A program made the position numbers and the translations under genes. This document shows positions 10,965 through 20,619 of a stretch of DNA of 39,752 nucleotides, one piece after another (within the stretch, counting starts at the first letter, position 1; every line of letters begins with the position of its first letter). The notes under the pieces are model-generated. The model had not been told where the DNA came from, did no database searches, and worked only from the letters and a program-made list of their open reading frames with translations. The stretch is taken from the NCBI GenBank assembly GCA_011051755.1, contig DRKN01000014.1, positions 1 through 39,752 of the forward strand. The letters are read 5' to 3'. This DNA comes from Gammaproteobacteria bacterium (lineage in GTDB: Bacteria; Pseudomonadota; Gammaproteobacteria; SZUA-152).

Positions 10965-13685
10965 TCATGTACGATCATTTTTGTGTGCTGCGAGCAGTCT
11001 GTCCATTTCCATAAAGACATCCGCGAGTGTGCCGGCGATGGTGCTGTGCTCTCTTGATATCAAACAGCGGTGGAGGCGGCTGGCCGCTGCCCGTAATTCC
11101 TTGGCATCGCAATAGCCCAGGCCGCCGAAGAATTTGTGCGAAACCTCCTGGAGTTGTTGCCAGTCTTCCGCAGTGCTGATTGTTTGCATTTTGGCTCGGA
11201 CATCCGGTATTTCCTTGATCAGCATGGATGTCAATGATGTTTGTATAGGCGGGGGAGTGTCTGTACCGGCATCCACTGAAGGTGGGGTCATTATACAAGT
11301 CATTGCTGACGATTCAGGCTGAGTACAGAGTTTTCTTATCAGTGCGATCAAATGCTCGTTGTCGGCGGGCTTGACCAGCATGGCATCAATTCCCGCCTGG
11401 AAATAACGTTCCCGATCCGTATCCAGAAGGCTGGCGGTGAGGCCAATGATAGGGATATGTTCATCGTCCGCTTCCTGGCTCCTGATCCACTGGGCGGCCT
11501 GAATGCCATTCATTACCGGCATATGTATATCCATGAGAATGGCGTCAAAAGGCGTATTCCTGTAGCTGTCAATGGCCTCCTGGCCATTCTCGGTCAGAGA
11601 TACCGATGCGCCAGCCTGGCTGAGTATGTGTGCGACGAGCTTGGCGTTTATTTCATTGTCTTCCACAACCAGTATCTTATAGCCGGATAAACTGTCAATG
11701 GCATTATTGTCCGCTAATGTTTCCGCTGTTTGCTGAGGGCTGTGCGGGGAAAGCAGTGACTCCAGTGCAGAAATGATTTCTTGCTTGCGCAGGGGTTTGG
11801 GTATACAGAGACATCCGTATTGCTGGTGCACGAAAAGAAGGGTGACAGGGTCGACACTGTTGACCAGCAGGATAATGTTGAAGTCGCTCTTGTGTTGCCG
11901 TTTACTGAGCAACGATTGCAGAAATTCCGTATCCTGGCTGTCAAGGCTGGTCGCCATGATGACAATGTCGATCTTTGGGCCTGAGGCAATCTGTCGCAAC
12001 AGGGTTTCTGGATGCTGGTGCGGGTAAACGTTTAAATTTGATGTTTTCAGCATATGCATGAGAGAAAGGCTGGATGTCTCATTGGGGTCATAAATGCCGA
12101 CAGAATAGCCGCTAAACTGCGGCATAGGTGTCTGGTCGTCTTGTTTGCGTTGCAGTTTATGGCAGCGAATAGTGAACCAGAAGGTCGCACCATCACCCTC
12201 GCGACTGTCAACGCCGATGACGCCACCGAGTAATTCCGCCAATGAGCGGGAAATGGCCAGACCCAGCCCGGCCCCCTTATACTGACGCGCCATTGAATCA
12301 TCGAGCTGTTCAAAACTATGAAACAGCCTTTTCTGGTTTTCTGCTGAAATGCCGATGCCCTGATCGGTGACGGAAATTCTTATCAGGACACTTTCATCGG
12401 TTTCTTCTTCCAGCATGGTGCGAATGACAATGAAACCTGCTGGAGAAAATTTGATGGCATTGCCAATAAGATTCAGCATGATCTGGCGAATGCGATCCGC
12501 TGCCGTGAAAAGGGTTTCAGGAACGTCTTGATAGAAAAGTGATATCAGTTCGATTCCTTTGTCCTGTGCGGCCGGGGCGAGCAGCGACAGTGCATCATCG
12601 ATGGTGCTTCTCAGGTTGCAGAAGGATTTCTGTAGAGTCAGCTTTCCAGCTTCAATCTTTGAAATATCGAGAATGTCATTGAGCAGATGAAGGAGGTTGT
12701 CTGCGGATTTTTCGATGGTTTCAATATAGTCTTGTTGCTCGCTGCTGAGATGGGTTTTTTGAATGAGCCTTGTGAAGCCGAGAATGCCATTCAGCGGTGT
12801 ACGCAATTCATGGCTCATGTTGGCGAGAAAGACAGATTTTGCCTCGCTGGCGGCCAGGGCTTTCTGGCGTGCCTGCTTTAGCTCGGTATTTTGTTGTTCG
12901 ACGGTCTGAATGGATTCATGTAATCCTGCGGTGGCCCTGTCAATCTGTTGTTGGAGATTTTTGCGTGATTTACGCAGGGCTGTTGCCATGGATTGGAAGC
13001 CTTCTTCCAAGGTGCGCATTTCACCCGTTGATTCCTGTTTGATATGAACATCCAGATTGCCGCGCTGTATTTCTTCTGCGGCACGGTGAAGTTTCAGCAG
13101 GGGGCGTGTTAGTCCACGGCCAAGCCGGGTGGCCAATAGCAGGCTGAGGACGATACCCAGAAAGGTGATCAGTACGGAATTGATAATGCTTTCATTTTTT
13201 TCTGTCTGTAGCGCCTCAAGGGACAGTTTGACCGCCACCCAGCCCAGTATCTCTTGTGTGGGGTTCGCGCTGTCTTTCTTCGTATAGAAGGCCTCATCCT
13301 CATCCAGGTTGGTAATGATCTGTTGGATGATCGGTTGACTGAAGATGCGTACTTTCTGCCTTTCATCGTTATCTGTCTCTGCCAGCTTGTTGTGAAAATC
13401 CAGTAGCGTGGCTCCCCGTTTGTCCGTGATGATGATGGTTACGACATCACCTTCTGACAGGGCCTGCTTTGCCAGTGCTTCGAGGATTTCCCGGTTTCCG
13501 GAAAATACGGCGTACTCACTGGCGCTGGCGAGGTGGCGGGCCAGCGCCTGTCCGTGATTGTTGAGTGCATAGTCCAGGCTTTGCAGCTGGGAGTGAATGA
13601 AATAGGTCGACAGTACAAGTGCAATACCCGTAACGGGTATCAGTGCCAATAGCAGAATACGGCCCTTGATGCCTAAATTGATCAT
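10965..13685 (-). CDS. BarA/GacS-like hybrid sensor histidine kinase (HAMP-HisKA-HATPase-pseudo-REC-REC-Hpt)
   Basis: HisKA ANMSHELRTPLNGILGFTRL; ATPase GAGLGLAISRSLAELLGG; REC ILVVEDNEINAK..DAILMDIHMPVMNG; C-terminal Hpt-like SHKFFGGLGYC. The N-terminal TM and periplasmic region resembles BarA. Confidence 0.88.
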   Translation of the reverse strand: MINLGIKGRILLLALIPVTGIALVLSTYFIHSQLQSLDYALNNHGQALARHLASASEYAVFSGNREILEALAKQALSEGDVVTIIITDKRGATLLDFHNKLAETDNDERQKVRIFSQPIIQQIITNLDEDEAFYTKKDSANPTQEILGWVAVKLSLEALQTEKNESIINSVLITFLGIVLSLLLATRLGRGLTRPLLKLHRAAEEIQRGNLDVHIKQESTGEMRTLEEGFQSMATALRKSRKNLQQQIDRATAGLHESIQTVEQQNTELKQARQKALAASEAKSVFLANMSHELRTPLNGILGFTRLIQKTHLSSEQQDYIETIEKSADNLLHLLNDILDISKIEAGKLTLQKSFCNLRSTIDDALSLLAPAAQDKGIELISLFYQDVPETLFTAADRIRQIMLNLIGNAIKFSPAGFIVIRTMLEEETDESVLIRISVTDQGIGISAENQKRLFHSFEQLDDSMARQYKGAGLGLAISRSLAELLGGVIGVDSREGDGATFWFTIRCHKLQRKQDDQTPMPQFSGYSVGIYDPNETSSLSLMHMLKTSNLNVYPHQHPETLLRQIASGPKIDIVIMATSLDSQDTEFLQSLLSKRQHKSDFNIILLVNSVDPVTLLFVHQQYGCLCIPKPLRKQEIISALESLLSPHSPQQTAETLADNNAIDSLSGYKILVVEDNEINAKLVAHILSQAGASVSLTENGQEAIDSYRNTPFDAILMDIHMPVMNGIQAAQWIRSQEADDEHIPIIGLTASLLDTDRERYFQAGIDAMLVKPADNEHLIALIRKLCTQPESSAMTCIMTPPSVDAGTDTPPPIQTSLTSMLIKEIPDVRAKMQTISTAEDWQQLQEVSHKFFGGLGYCDAKELRAAASRLHRCLISREHSTIAGTLADVFMEMDRLLAAHKNDRT

Positions 13686-14671
13686 TGGTCTTTACGCTCA
13701 AGCCGGTTGATTTGCCGCGCCAGCCGTTGTGCAGAGAGATCGGTGTAGCCGAATGAACGCGCGACTTGTTTATTGATAGCGACGGAAAAATAGCGAGGCG
13801 GGGCCTCGCCGGGCAGGTGGTGATCTCCGTGCCGGGCCAGGGCAAGGAGGGCCTCACCGGTTTGCTGGCCGATCTGCCCGGGGGTCGAATAGGCGGCGGC
13901 CAGGGCGCCGGCCCGGACATAGGCGTGTGAGAAACCAATGACTGGGATACGTCGCCGATAGGTGCTGAGGAGGATGTTGCGCAGCGTGCGGCGGTTGAAT
14001 ATCAGCGAGTCGGGCAGGGCCAGCAGCACATCGCTTTGATCCAGCAGACGGGACAGTTCGCGCATCAGCTTGTCCGGACTGTTGATGTCCGTGGTGATGA
14101 GGGGGAGGCTGAGGGCCTCTGCGGCCTGTTGCAGGTTGCTGTCAATGGCCCGGCTGCCGGGTCCCAGCAGTACGCCGATGCGTTGCGAGCTGCCCAGCAG
14201 CAGGCGGGTGAGGAGCAGTTGCCGGCGTATCGGCTGGTCGAGCAGGATGGCGCTGATCTTCCGTTCCGGGTCGGTGCTGGCCCGCCGGCTGGCGACGTAG
14301 CTGGCGCGGGGCACCAGGGTGGCCAGAATCGGCGTGCGGCCCGGCAGGCGGATGACGCTGTCCGTGGCGTGGATGCCGATGGGTACCAGCAGGTCGCTGT
14401 TGGCATCGATGGCAGCACTGCGCTGCCGGAACCGGGCCAGACTGACGGTCTCCAGATGCAGCTGTGGCAGATCGTCGAGACTGGCGTTGATGCCGTTGAT
14501 GACATCCTGGTAGAGAGGCTTGTCGTGGCTGGGGATGAGGGTTACGCGCAGGCTTCCGGCAGCGGCGGGCTGCACCCACCACAGCAGCGTCAGAAGCAGC
14601 AGGGCGGAGCGCCATGACAAACCAAACCGGCAGATGCCAGGGCTTCGTCTGCCCGGTATCCCTGATGACAT
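13682..14671 (-). CDS. Periplasmic ABC substrate-binding-like protein (ABC_sub_bind/PF04392 type)
   Basis: MSSGIPGRRS..LLLLTLLWWVQPAAAGSLRVTLIPSHDKPLYQDVINGINASL; signal peptide; internal start preferred so as not to overlap the upstream gene; 4-nt ATGA overlap with the kinase start. Confidence 0.75.
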   Translation of the reverse strand: MSSGIPGRRSPGICRFGLSWRSALLLLTLLWWVQPAAAGSLRVTLIPSHDKPLYQDVINGINASLDDLPQLHLETVSLARFRQRSAAIDANSDLLVPIGIHATDSVIRLPGRTPILATLVPRASYVASRRASTDPERKISAILLDQPIRRQLLLTRLLLGSSQRIGVLLGPGSRAIDSNLQQAAEALSLPLITTDINSPDKLMRELSRLLDQSDVLLALPDSLIFNRRTLRNILLSTYRRRIPVIGFSHAYVRAGALAAAYSTPGQIGQQTGEALLALARHGDHHLPGEAPPRYFSVAINKQVARSFGYTDLSAQRLARQINRLERKDQ

Positions 14672-14696
14672 CTTTTGCTGCCGGGTTTTCACTGCA

Positions 14697-16724
14697 TCAG
14701 TCGAGTTGCAGGGATACGGAGATATACTGCCGCCGTCCTGAGAGGTTGTCGGGCCGCCAGTCGGCGTATTCCTCATTCAGCAGATTTTGCACCACGGCGG
14801 CGACTTCTCCCCGGGTGCGCTGGTTGCCGAATGCCATGCCGGCGCGCAGGTCGATCCGTTTATGCGCGGGAACGGCCCCGCCTGAGCCGAAGCCGTCGCT
14901 GGCACTGACGAAGTAATAGGCCAGACTGCCATTAAGCCTTCCCGGCAGGCTCTGCATGGCAATGAGAGAGGAGATCTGACGGGGGGCGGTGTCGTCGCCT
15001 TCTCCGCGGGAGAGATTGGGAAAGTCGCTGTCGAGCCGGGTTATGGAATGGGACAGGCGGAGGCGCGTGGCGCGCCGGGGCCGGTATTCGAAGGCCAGTT
15101 CCGCGCCCTTGACGGTGGCGTTGCCGGCGTTTTCGAAGATATCGTGGAGTCCATCGAAGTAATCGCTGCTGTCTATTACCTTGGTCTTATCGATATTGAT
15201 GAGGTTTTTGAACTCTTCACGGAAGAGCTTGATATCCAGGCTGATCCCCCAACGCAACAGACTGGCCATATAACCCAGCTCAAAGGAGGTAATGGTCTCG
15301 GATTCCAGGTCTGGGTTGCCGACCCACTGGGTGCTGACGAAGTCCGTGGGGGTGGAGACGCTGGGGGGAAGTTGGTACCAGTAACTGTCGTACACGGCGA
15401 TACGGAAATTGGATCTCGCCTCGTTCAGGGTCGGGGTGCGTCGTGCACGGCTGGCAGTGAGGCGGATGCTGTGTTCGGGGCTGAAGAGGTAGTTGATGCC
15501 GATGCGCGGCGACAGGTCGGTACCGGCAAGATCCGTCTTTTCCCACATGGCCCCGGCATTGAATAACAATGTTTCCGTCAGGTGCCATTCCAGATTACCG
15601 AACAGGCGGTATTGATCATTCTTAAGCACGTCCTCATCGCCACGGTAGCCCGTCGCCGGGCTGGTGCCGAAAAAGCCTGGCGCCTCGATAGCGTCGCGGC
15701 GGATGCCTGCACCCCATACCAGGCGCCTGTCGTAACCGAAATGGCGTGTGTGTTGCGCCTCCGCCTCCAGACGGCGGGCAAATATGGATCCGTCCACCAC
15801 CACACGCCCCAGCCCACCGAAGGGAACCACCACGTCATAGCGCTGAGAGCGGCGCTCCGACTGATAATAGATTTGCAGGCTGACATTTTCCTCCCGCGAT
15901 ACATCGCGCCGCCAGCGCAGCTGGGCAAAGTGGTTGCCGATACGGCGTGTAGTGGAGGTCTGTAGGGTTTTTGAGTCTACTTCCCGCGTGCCGCCGTTAT
16001 AGCCCAGCTGAAATTCCAGGCTGTTGGTAGGTGATAGCTGATAGTCGCTGCGGAAGTTGGCCAGACGCACATGCCGCGTGTCGGTCCGATCAGGGAAACC
16101 TTTATCGTGATTGTAGCCCACGGTGAGACGGTAGCCCAGGTCGCCGTTGCTGGCGCCGTAACGCAGATAGCCATCGTGGATGCCGTCGGAGCCGGTATTG
16201 GCACGCGTGAACAGGCCGCCGGTCGCCGAGGAATGACGAGTAATGATATTGATGGTGCTGAGAAAGGCATTGGCGCCATAGGTGGCGGCGTTGGGGCCGC
16301 GGATTACCTCGATGCGTTCGATATCGTCGATGGCCAGGGGCAGGTCGGCCCAGTTTACCCCGCCGAAGGCGCTGGAATAGACCGAGCGCCCATCGATCAG
16401 TACCTGCATGCGCCGTGCATTTTCGTTACTCAGGCCGTGGTAGGTGACGATGGGGGTGTAGCCGTTATCGTGGCTGACCATGAAACCTGGCACGAGACGA
16501 AACAGTTCGGCGATTTCACGCGCGCCGGAGGCCTTGATGATATCCCTGTCGATGATGGTGGTTGCCGCAGGTGCTTCCCGGGCTGGCTGTGATAGTCGTG
16601 TTGCCGTCAATACGACGGGCAGCTCGCTGAGAAAATCCTCTTCCGAGAACAGGAATTCAGTGGCGAAAATATTGCAGGGTGTGGCCAATAGCAGGACGGG
16701 AAGGCATTGGTAAAAATATTTCAT
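14697..16724 (-). CDS. TonB-dependent outer membrane receptor
   Basis: Signal peptide MKYFYQCLPVLLLATPCNIFA; plug ELPVVLTATRLSQPAREAPAATTIIDRDII..IERIEVIRGPNAATYGANAFLSTINIITR; beta-barrel C-terminus. Confidence 0.92.
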   Translation of the reverse strand: MKYFYQCLPVLLLATPCNIFATEFLFSEEDFLSELPVVLTATRLSQPAREAPAATTIIDRDIIKASGAREIAELFRLVPGFMVSHDNGYTPIVTYHGLSNENARRMQVLIDGRSVYSSAFGGVNWADLPLAIDDIERIEVIRGPNAATYGANAFLSTINIITRHSSATGGLFTRANTGSDGIHDGYLRYGASNGDLGYRLTVGYNHDKGFPDRTDTRHVRLANFRSDYQLSPTNSLEFQLGYNGGTREVDSKTLQTSTTRRIGNHFAQLRWRRDVSREENVSLQIYYQSERRSQRYDVVVPFGGLGRVVVDGSIFARRLEAEAQHTRHFGYDRRLVWGAGIRRDAIEAPGFFGTSPATGYRGDEDVLKNDQYRLFGNLEWHLTETLLFNAGAMWEKTDLAGTDLSPRIGINYLFSPEHSIRLTASRARRTPTLNEARSNFRIAVYDSYWYQLPPSVSTPTDFVSTQWVGNPDLESETITSFELGYMASLLRWGISLDIKLFREEFKNLINIDKTKVIDSSDYFDGLHDIFENAGNATVKGAELAFEYRPRRATRLRLSHSITRLDSDFPNLSRGEGDDTAPRQISSLIAMQSLPGRLNGSLAYYFVSASDGFGSGGAVPAHKRIDLRAGMAFGNQRTRGEVAAVVQNLLNEEYADWRPDNLSGRRQYISVSLQLD

Positions 16725-16947
16725 GTGCTGCATATCGACCTCAAATGACGTCCATAAAAGTGGCAGTTTCGCTGTTTGTCTTATTTTAACAGGCGGGGCG
16801 CCGATGTCTCTCACCGATGATTTTCGGGTATTTTCACCATCGATGCTGATGCATCGTTACTTTTCGCTGTTACCGTCAACGCGACTTTGCAAAGTACGGA
16901 CGATGGATTAAATTAGGTCTCCTTTCGTCAGATTCCGGGTACCGGCC

Positions 16948-17838
16948 ATGACCTATCCAACCATTGAATCCTTTGTCGGCAATACGCCGCTGGTGCGTCT
17001 GCAGCGCCTGCCGGTGGGTAATGGTAATACGATGCTCGTCAAGCTGGAGGGCGACAACCCGGCTGGTTCGGTGAAGGATCGTCCGGCCCTGAGTATGATC
17101 CAGCATGCCGAGGCGCGTGGTGAGATCAAGCCCGGTGACGCCCTTATCGAGGCCACCAGCGGCAATACCGGCATTGCCCTGGCGATGGCTGCCGCCATCA
17201 AGGGTTATCGTATGGTGTTGATTATGCCCGAGCATATGAGTGTGGAGCGCCGCGGCGCCATGAAGGCCTTTGGTGCCGAGATCATTCTGGTGAGCCGGGA
17301 GGCCAGCATGGAGGGCGCGCGCGATCTGGCCAAACAAATGGAGGTCGAGGGCAAGGGACGAGTGTTGGATCAGTTCTCCAATCCGGACAATCCGCTGGCC
17401 CACTACGAGAGTACCGGCCCGGAGATCTGGCGTGATACCCAGGGTGCCATCACTCATTTTGTCAGCGCCATGGGCACCACTGGTACGATTATGGGTTGTT
17501 CACGTTTTTTTAAACAACAAAATCCGGCTATCGAGATCGTCGGGGTGCAGCCCTCCGAGGGCGCCTCCATCCCTGGCATCCGCCGCTGGCCGAAGGAATA
17601 TCTGCCGGTGATCTTTGAGGCCTCGCGGGTGGATCGGGTCATCGACGTCAGCCAGGACGACGCCGAAGACACCACCCGCGCCCTGGCGGCGCGCGAGGGC
17701 ATTTTTGCCGGCGTCTCCTCCGGTGGTGCGGTGGCTGCGGCCCTGCAATTGTCGCGGCAGGTGGAGAAGGCCACCATCGTCGCCATCATCTGCGATCGCG
17801 GTGACCGCTACCTGTCAACCGATGTGTTTCCTGCCTGA
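16948..17838 (+). CDS. cysM: Cysteine synthase B (O-acetylserine sulfhydrylase B)
   Basis: FVGNTPLVRLQRLP, GSVKDRPALSMIQHAE, EATSGNTGIALAMAAAIKGYRM, MPEHMSVERRGAMKAFGAEI (CysM type). Confidence 0.94.
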   Translation: MTYPTIESFVGNTPLVRLQRLPVGNGNTMLVKLEGDNPAGSVKDRPALSMIQHAEARGEIKPGDALIEATSGNTGIALAMAAAIKGYRMVLIMPEHMSVERRGAMKAFGAEIILVSREASMEGARDLAKQMEVEGKGRVLDQFSNPDNPLAHYESTGPEIWRDTQGAITHFVSAMGTTGTIMGCSRFFKQQNPAIEIVGVQPSEGASIPGIRRWPKEYLPVIFEASRVDRVIDVSQDDAEDTTRALAAREGIFAGVSSGGAVAAALQLSRQVEKATIVAIICDRGDRYLSTDVFPA

Positions 17839-17843
17839 ATTCT

Positions 17844-18028
17844 TTTCACCACAGAGACACAGAGGGCACGGAGAATCAAACGTCGTTCGCCATTCCGGGC
17901 GACGCGTAGTGGAGACCCGGAACCCAGCAACACGCTTGGGGTAAGCGCTGGATTCCGGTTTTCACTGGAATGGCGTGATACTTGCTGAAAATAGTTTTCT
18001 CCGTGTTCCCTGTGCCTCTGTGGCAAAA
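17844..18028. repeat. CACAGAG-type inverted-repeat element with a second inverted repeat nested inside
   Basis: Outer arms TTCACCACAGAGACACAGAGGGCACGGAGAA / TTCTCCGTGTTCCCTGTGCCTCTGTGGCAAAA; inner arms GCCATTCCGGGCG...CTGGATTCC...GGAATGGCG (17889-17975). Confidence 0.75.
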
Positions 18029-18034
18029 AATCCT

Positions 18035-18067
18035 GATGTAAAAGCGATGTAAAAGCGATGTAAAACC
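18035..18067 (+). repeat. Three tandem 11-bp direct repeats (GATGTAAAAGC) abutting the rlmD start codon
   Basis: GATGTAAAAGC GATGTAAAAGC GATGTAAAACC then ATG at 18068. Confidence 0.85.
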
Positions 18068-19411
18068 ATGCCCAAACGCCGTAAGAAACTTCCTGAACCG
18101 CGTATTGCGACCATCGATGACATGGCCCACGATGGTCGTGGCATCGCCCATGTCGAGGGCAAGACCGTATTCATCCATCGCGCTCTGCCTGGTGAGGAAG
18201 TCCTGTTCCGCTATTGCCGCACGCGCGGCAAGTTCGATGAGGGCGATGTGTTGGAGGTGATCCGGCCCTCGCCGCAACGGGTCGAGCCGCGCTGCGCCCA
18301 TTTTGGCATCTGCGGTGGCTGTAGTCTGCAGCACCTGGGGGCGGAGGATCAGATCGTGGCCAAGCAACAGCGTTTGCTGGACAACCTGCGCAAGATCGGC
18401 CGTGTCGAGCCGGGGATGGTGTTGCCGCCATTGACCGCCGGCAGCTGGGGCTACCGTCGCAAGGCGCGCCTGGGAGTGAAGTACATGCGCCGTGACCGGG
18501 TGGTGCGGGTCGGATTCCGTGAGCGCAGCAGCGCCTTTCTCGCCAATTTACAGCGCTGTGAGGTGCTGCATCCACGCATCGGTGAGCATATCGATGCACT
18601 GTCCGCGCTGGTGGGCCGGCTCAGTATCAAGGATCAGGTTCCGCAGATCGAGGTGGCCGTGGGCGACGACGCACAGGGATGTGCCAGTGCCGCGCTGGTC
18701 TTTCGTCATCTCGCCGATCTTAGCGAGGCGGATCTCGATCTGTTGCGCGATTACGGCCGTGAGCGTCGGTTGTTGATTTTTCTGCAATCGGGCGGGCCAC
18801 AGACCATTGCTCGCCTGTGGCCGGAGGAGGACGCTGTACTCAGCTACTATCTGCCTGACTATGACGTGAAAATGCAGTTCCGCCCCACCGATTTCACCCA
18901 GGTCAACGCCGAACTGAACCAAAAAATGCTTGCCCGTGCCATCGACCTGCTCGACCCGCAGTCGGGCGAGCGCATCCTCGACCTGTTTTGCGGCCTGGGC
19001 AATTTTTCTCTGCCGTTGGCGCGTCGGGCCGGTCATGTGGTCGGTGTCGAAGGTGACGCCGGGCTGGTGCAGCGTGCACGGGATAATGCGTTGCGCAACG
19101 GCATCGATAACGTGGCATTCCACACCGCCGATCTCACTGGGGATCTTGGTCTCGAACCCTGGTATGGCGAGGGTTTCGACAAGATGTTGCTGGATCCGCC
19201 GCGCAGCGGTGCGCCGGTGGTGGTGGCGAATCCGCCGGGACCGCTGCCGAAACGCATTGTCTATGTCTCCTGCGACCCCGCCACCCTGGCCCGCGATGCC
19301 GGCACCCTGGTGCACGAGCAGGGCTATCGCCTCGTCAGTGCCGGCGTGATGGACATGTTCCCGCACACCGGACATGTCGAATCCATCGCCTTGTTCGAAC
19401 TCGGCAGGTAA
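18068..19411 (+). CDS. rlmD: 23S rRNA (uracil(1939)-C(5))-methyltransferase RlmD
   Basis: CAHFGICGGCSLQHL Fe-S motif; DLFCGLGNFSLPLAR; VSCDPATLARD catalytic region. Confidence 0.95.
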   Translation: MPKRRKKLPEPRIATIDDMAHDGRGIAHVEGKTVFIHRALPGEEVLFRYCRTRGKFDEGDVLEVIRPSPQRVEPRCAHFGICGGCSLQHLGAEDQIVAKQQRLLDNLRKIGRVEPGMVLPPLTAGSWGYRRKARLGVKYMRRDRVVRVGFRERSSAFLANLQRCEVLHPRIGEHIDALSALVGRLSIKDQVPQIEVAVGDDAQGCASAALVFRHLADLSEADLDLLRDYGRERRLLIFLQSGGPQTIARLWPEEDAVLSYYLPDYDVKMQFRPTDFTQVNAELNQKMLARAIDLLDPQSGERILDLFCGLGNFSLPLARRAGHVVGVEGDAGLVQRARDNALRNGIDNVAFHTADLTGDLGLEPWYGEGFDKMLLDPPRSGAPVVVANPPGPLPKRIVYVSCDPATLARDAGTLVHEQGYRLVSAGVMDMFPHTGHVESIALFELGR

Positions 19412-19520
19412 TAGTTTCCTGGGGGGGCAGGAGGAAATTTGCCCCGCCCCGCTTATTCACATCCTCTGAATCGGTGCTATCTTGAGACTATGCACCGGCA
19501 TATCGACCGAGGAGAAACAC

Positions 19521-19814
19521 ATGGCCCAAAGCCCAGATCCGGAGATAGGCAATTGGTACCGTGGTCTCAGTGGCCTGATATTCCGTGTCGTTGCCATTGA
19601 TGACAATGAAGCCACCGTCGAGATCCAGCATTTCGAAGGTGAAGTGGATGAACTGGATTTGGAGGCCTGGGATGAGTTGGCCTTGGAGTCCGTTCCACCG
19701 CCGGAGGACTGGTCCGGGGCCTTCGACGATCTTGAGCGCGATGACCTGGGCTATACGGACATGAATCATCGCCCGGAAGGGCGGGCCTTTTCGGTGGATG
19801 ATTTCGAGGACTGA
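19521..19814 (+). CDS. DUF6763-like small acidic protein
   Basis: MAQSPDPEIGNWYRGLSGLIFRVVAIDDNEATVEIQHFEGEVDELDLEAWDEL; preceded by GGAG. Confidence 0.7.
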   Translation: MAQSPDPEIGNWYRGLSGLIFRVVAIDDNEATVEIQHFEGEVDELDLEAWDELALESVPPPEDWSGAFDDLERDDLGYTDMNHRPEGRAFSVDDFED

Positions 19815-19878
19815 ACCAGCGGAGCGTTCGGGGCACTGCTGCTTGCGACCTCTGGCGTAAAGCCCCGCAGGGCGCAGT

Positions 19879-19987
19879 CTGAAGGCTGCACTGCTGCGTT
19901 GTGATTCTTGCAAAGGGAAGAACCACCCTTCTCGGCGAATCACGCCTCGCCTAAAGCGCCTGTTATTGGTGCAGCTACAGCTTTCAG
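19879..19987. repeat. Family-1 dispersed palindromic element, copy 3 (109 bp)
   Basis: CTGAAGGCTGCA...CTTGCAAAGGG...CGCCTCGCCTAAAGCGCCTGTTATTGGTGC...CAGCTTTCAG; same layout and length as 35973-36081. Confidence 0.7.
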
Positions 19988-20024
19988 GCCACGCAGAGGT
20001 CGTCATCTATTATGAGAAGCGCCC

Positions 20025-20579
20025 TTAAGCCTGTGGCTTGCGGGCGTGCTTGGGCCGAAAGGCTTTGAGTACCGCGTCGTTGGTCTCCAGATACGGCCCC
20101 TCGATGAGATCAATGCAGTAGGGCACCGCAGGAAACACCGCATCCAGACAATCGGCGATGGCCGAGGGTTTGCCGGGCAGGTTGATCAGCAGAGAGCGAG
20201 CGCGGATACCGGCGATCTGCCGCGAGAGGATGGCGGTGGGGACGAACTGCAGGGAGACCGTGCGCATCTGCTCGCCGAAGCCGTCGAGGATTTTTTCACA
20301 CACTGCCGCCGTGGCCTCAGGGGTGATGTCGCGGGGCGCCGGGCCGGTGCCGCCGGTGGTGACCACCAGGCAGCAGCCTTCTTCATCGCACAGGGCCTTC
20401 AGCGCCGCCTCCACCTGATCCTGCTCGTCGGGCACCACCCGGGCCACTGCCTGCCAGGGGGTGGTGAGGGCCTTTTCCAGCCACTCGCGGATGGCCGGGC
20501 CACCCAGGTCTTCATATTCACCGCGGCTGGCGCGGTCGGATACGGTGACGATGCCGATACGAACGTCTTGTTGACTCAT
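20025..20579 (-). CDS. mog: Molybdenum cofactor biosynthesis protein MogA/MoaB family
   Basis: VRIGIVTVSDRASRGEYEDLGGPAI..TTGGTGPAPRDITPEAT..LPGKPSAI. Confidence 0.9.
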   Translation of the reverse strand: MSQQDVRIGIVTVSDRASRGEYEDLGGPAIREWLEKALTTPWQAVARVVPDEQDQVEAALKALCDEEGCCLVVTTGGTGPAPRDITPEATAAVCEKILDGFGEQMRTVSLQFVPTAILSRQIAGIRARSLLINLPGKPSAIADCLDAVFPAVPYCIDLIEGPYLETNDAVLKAFRPKHARKPQA

Positions 20580-20619
20580 GATGCCTCTGTCTATTGGTGT
20601 ATGGGGTGATTGTCTGGAC

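Noticed and set aside
16725-16947. Riboswitch (e.g. cobalamin) in front of the TonB receptor
   Set aside because: No B12-box or other recognisable riboswitch core seen in the divergent spacer.
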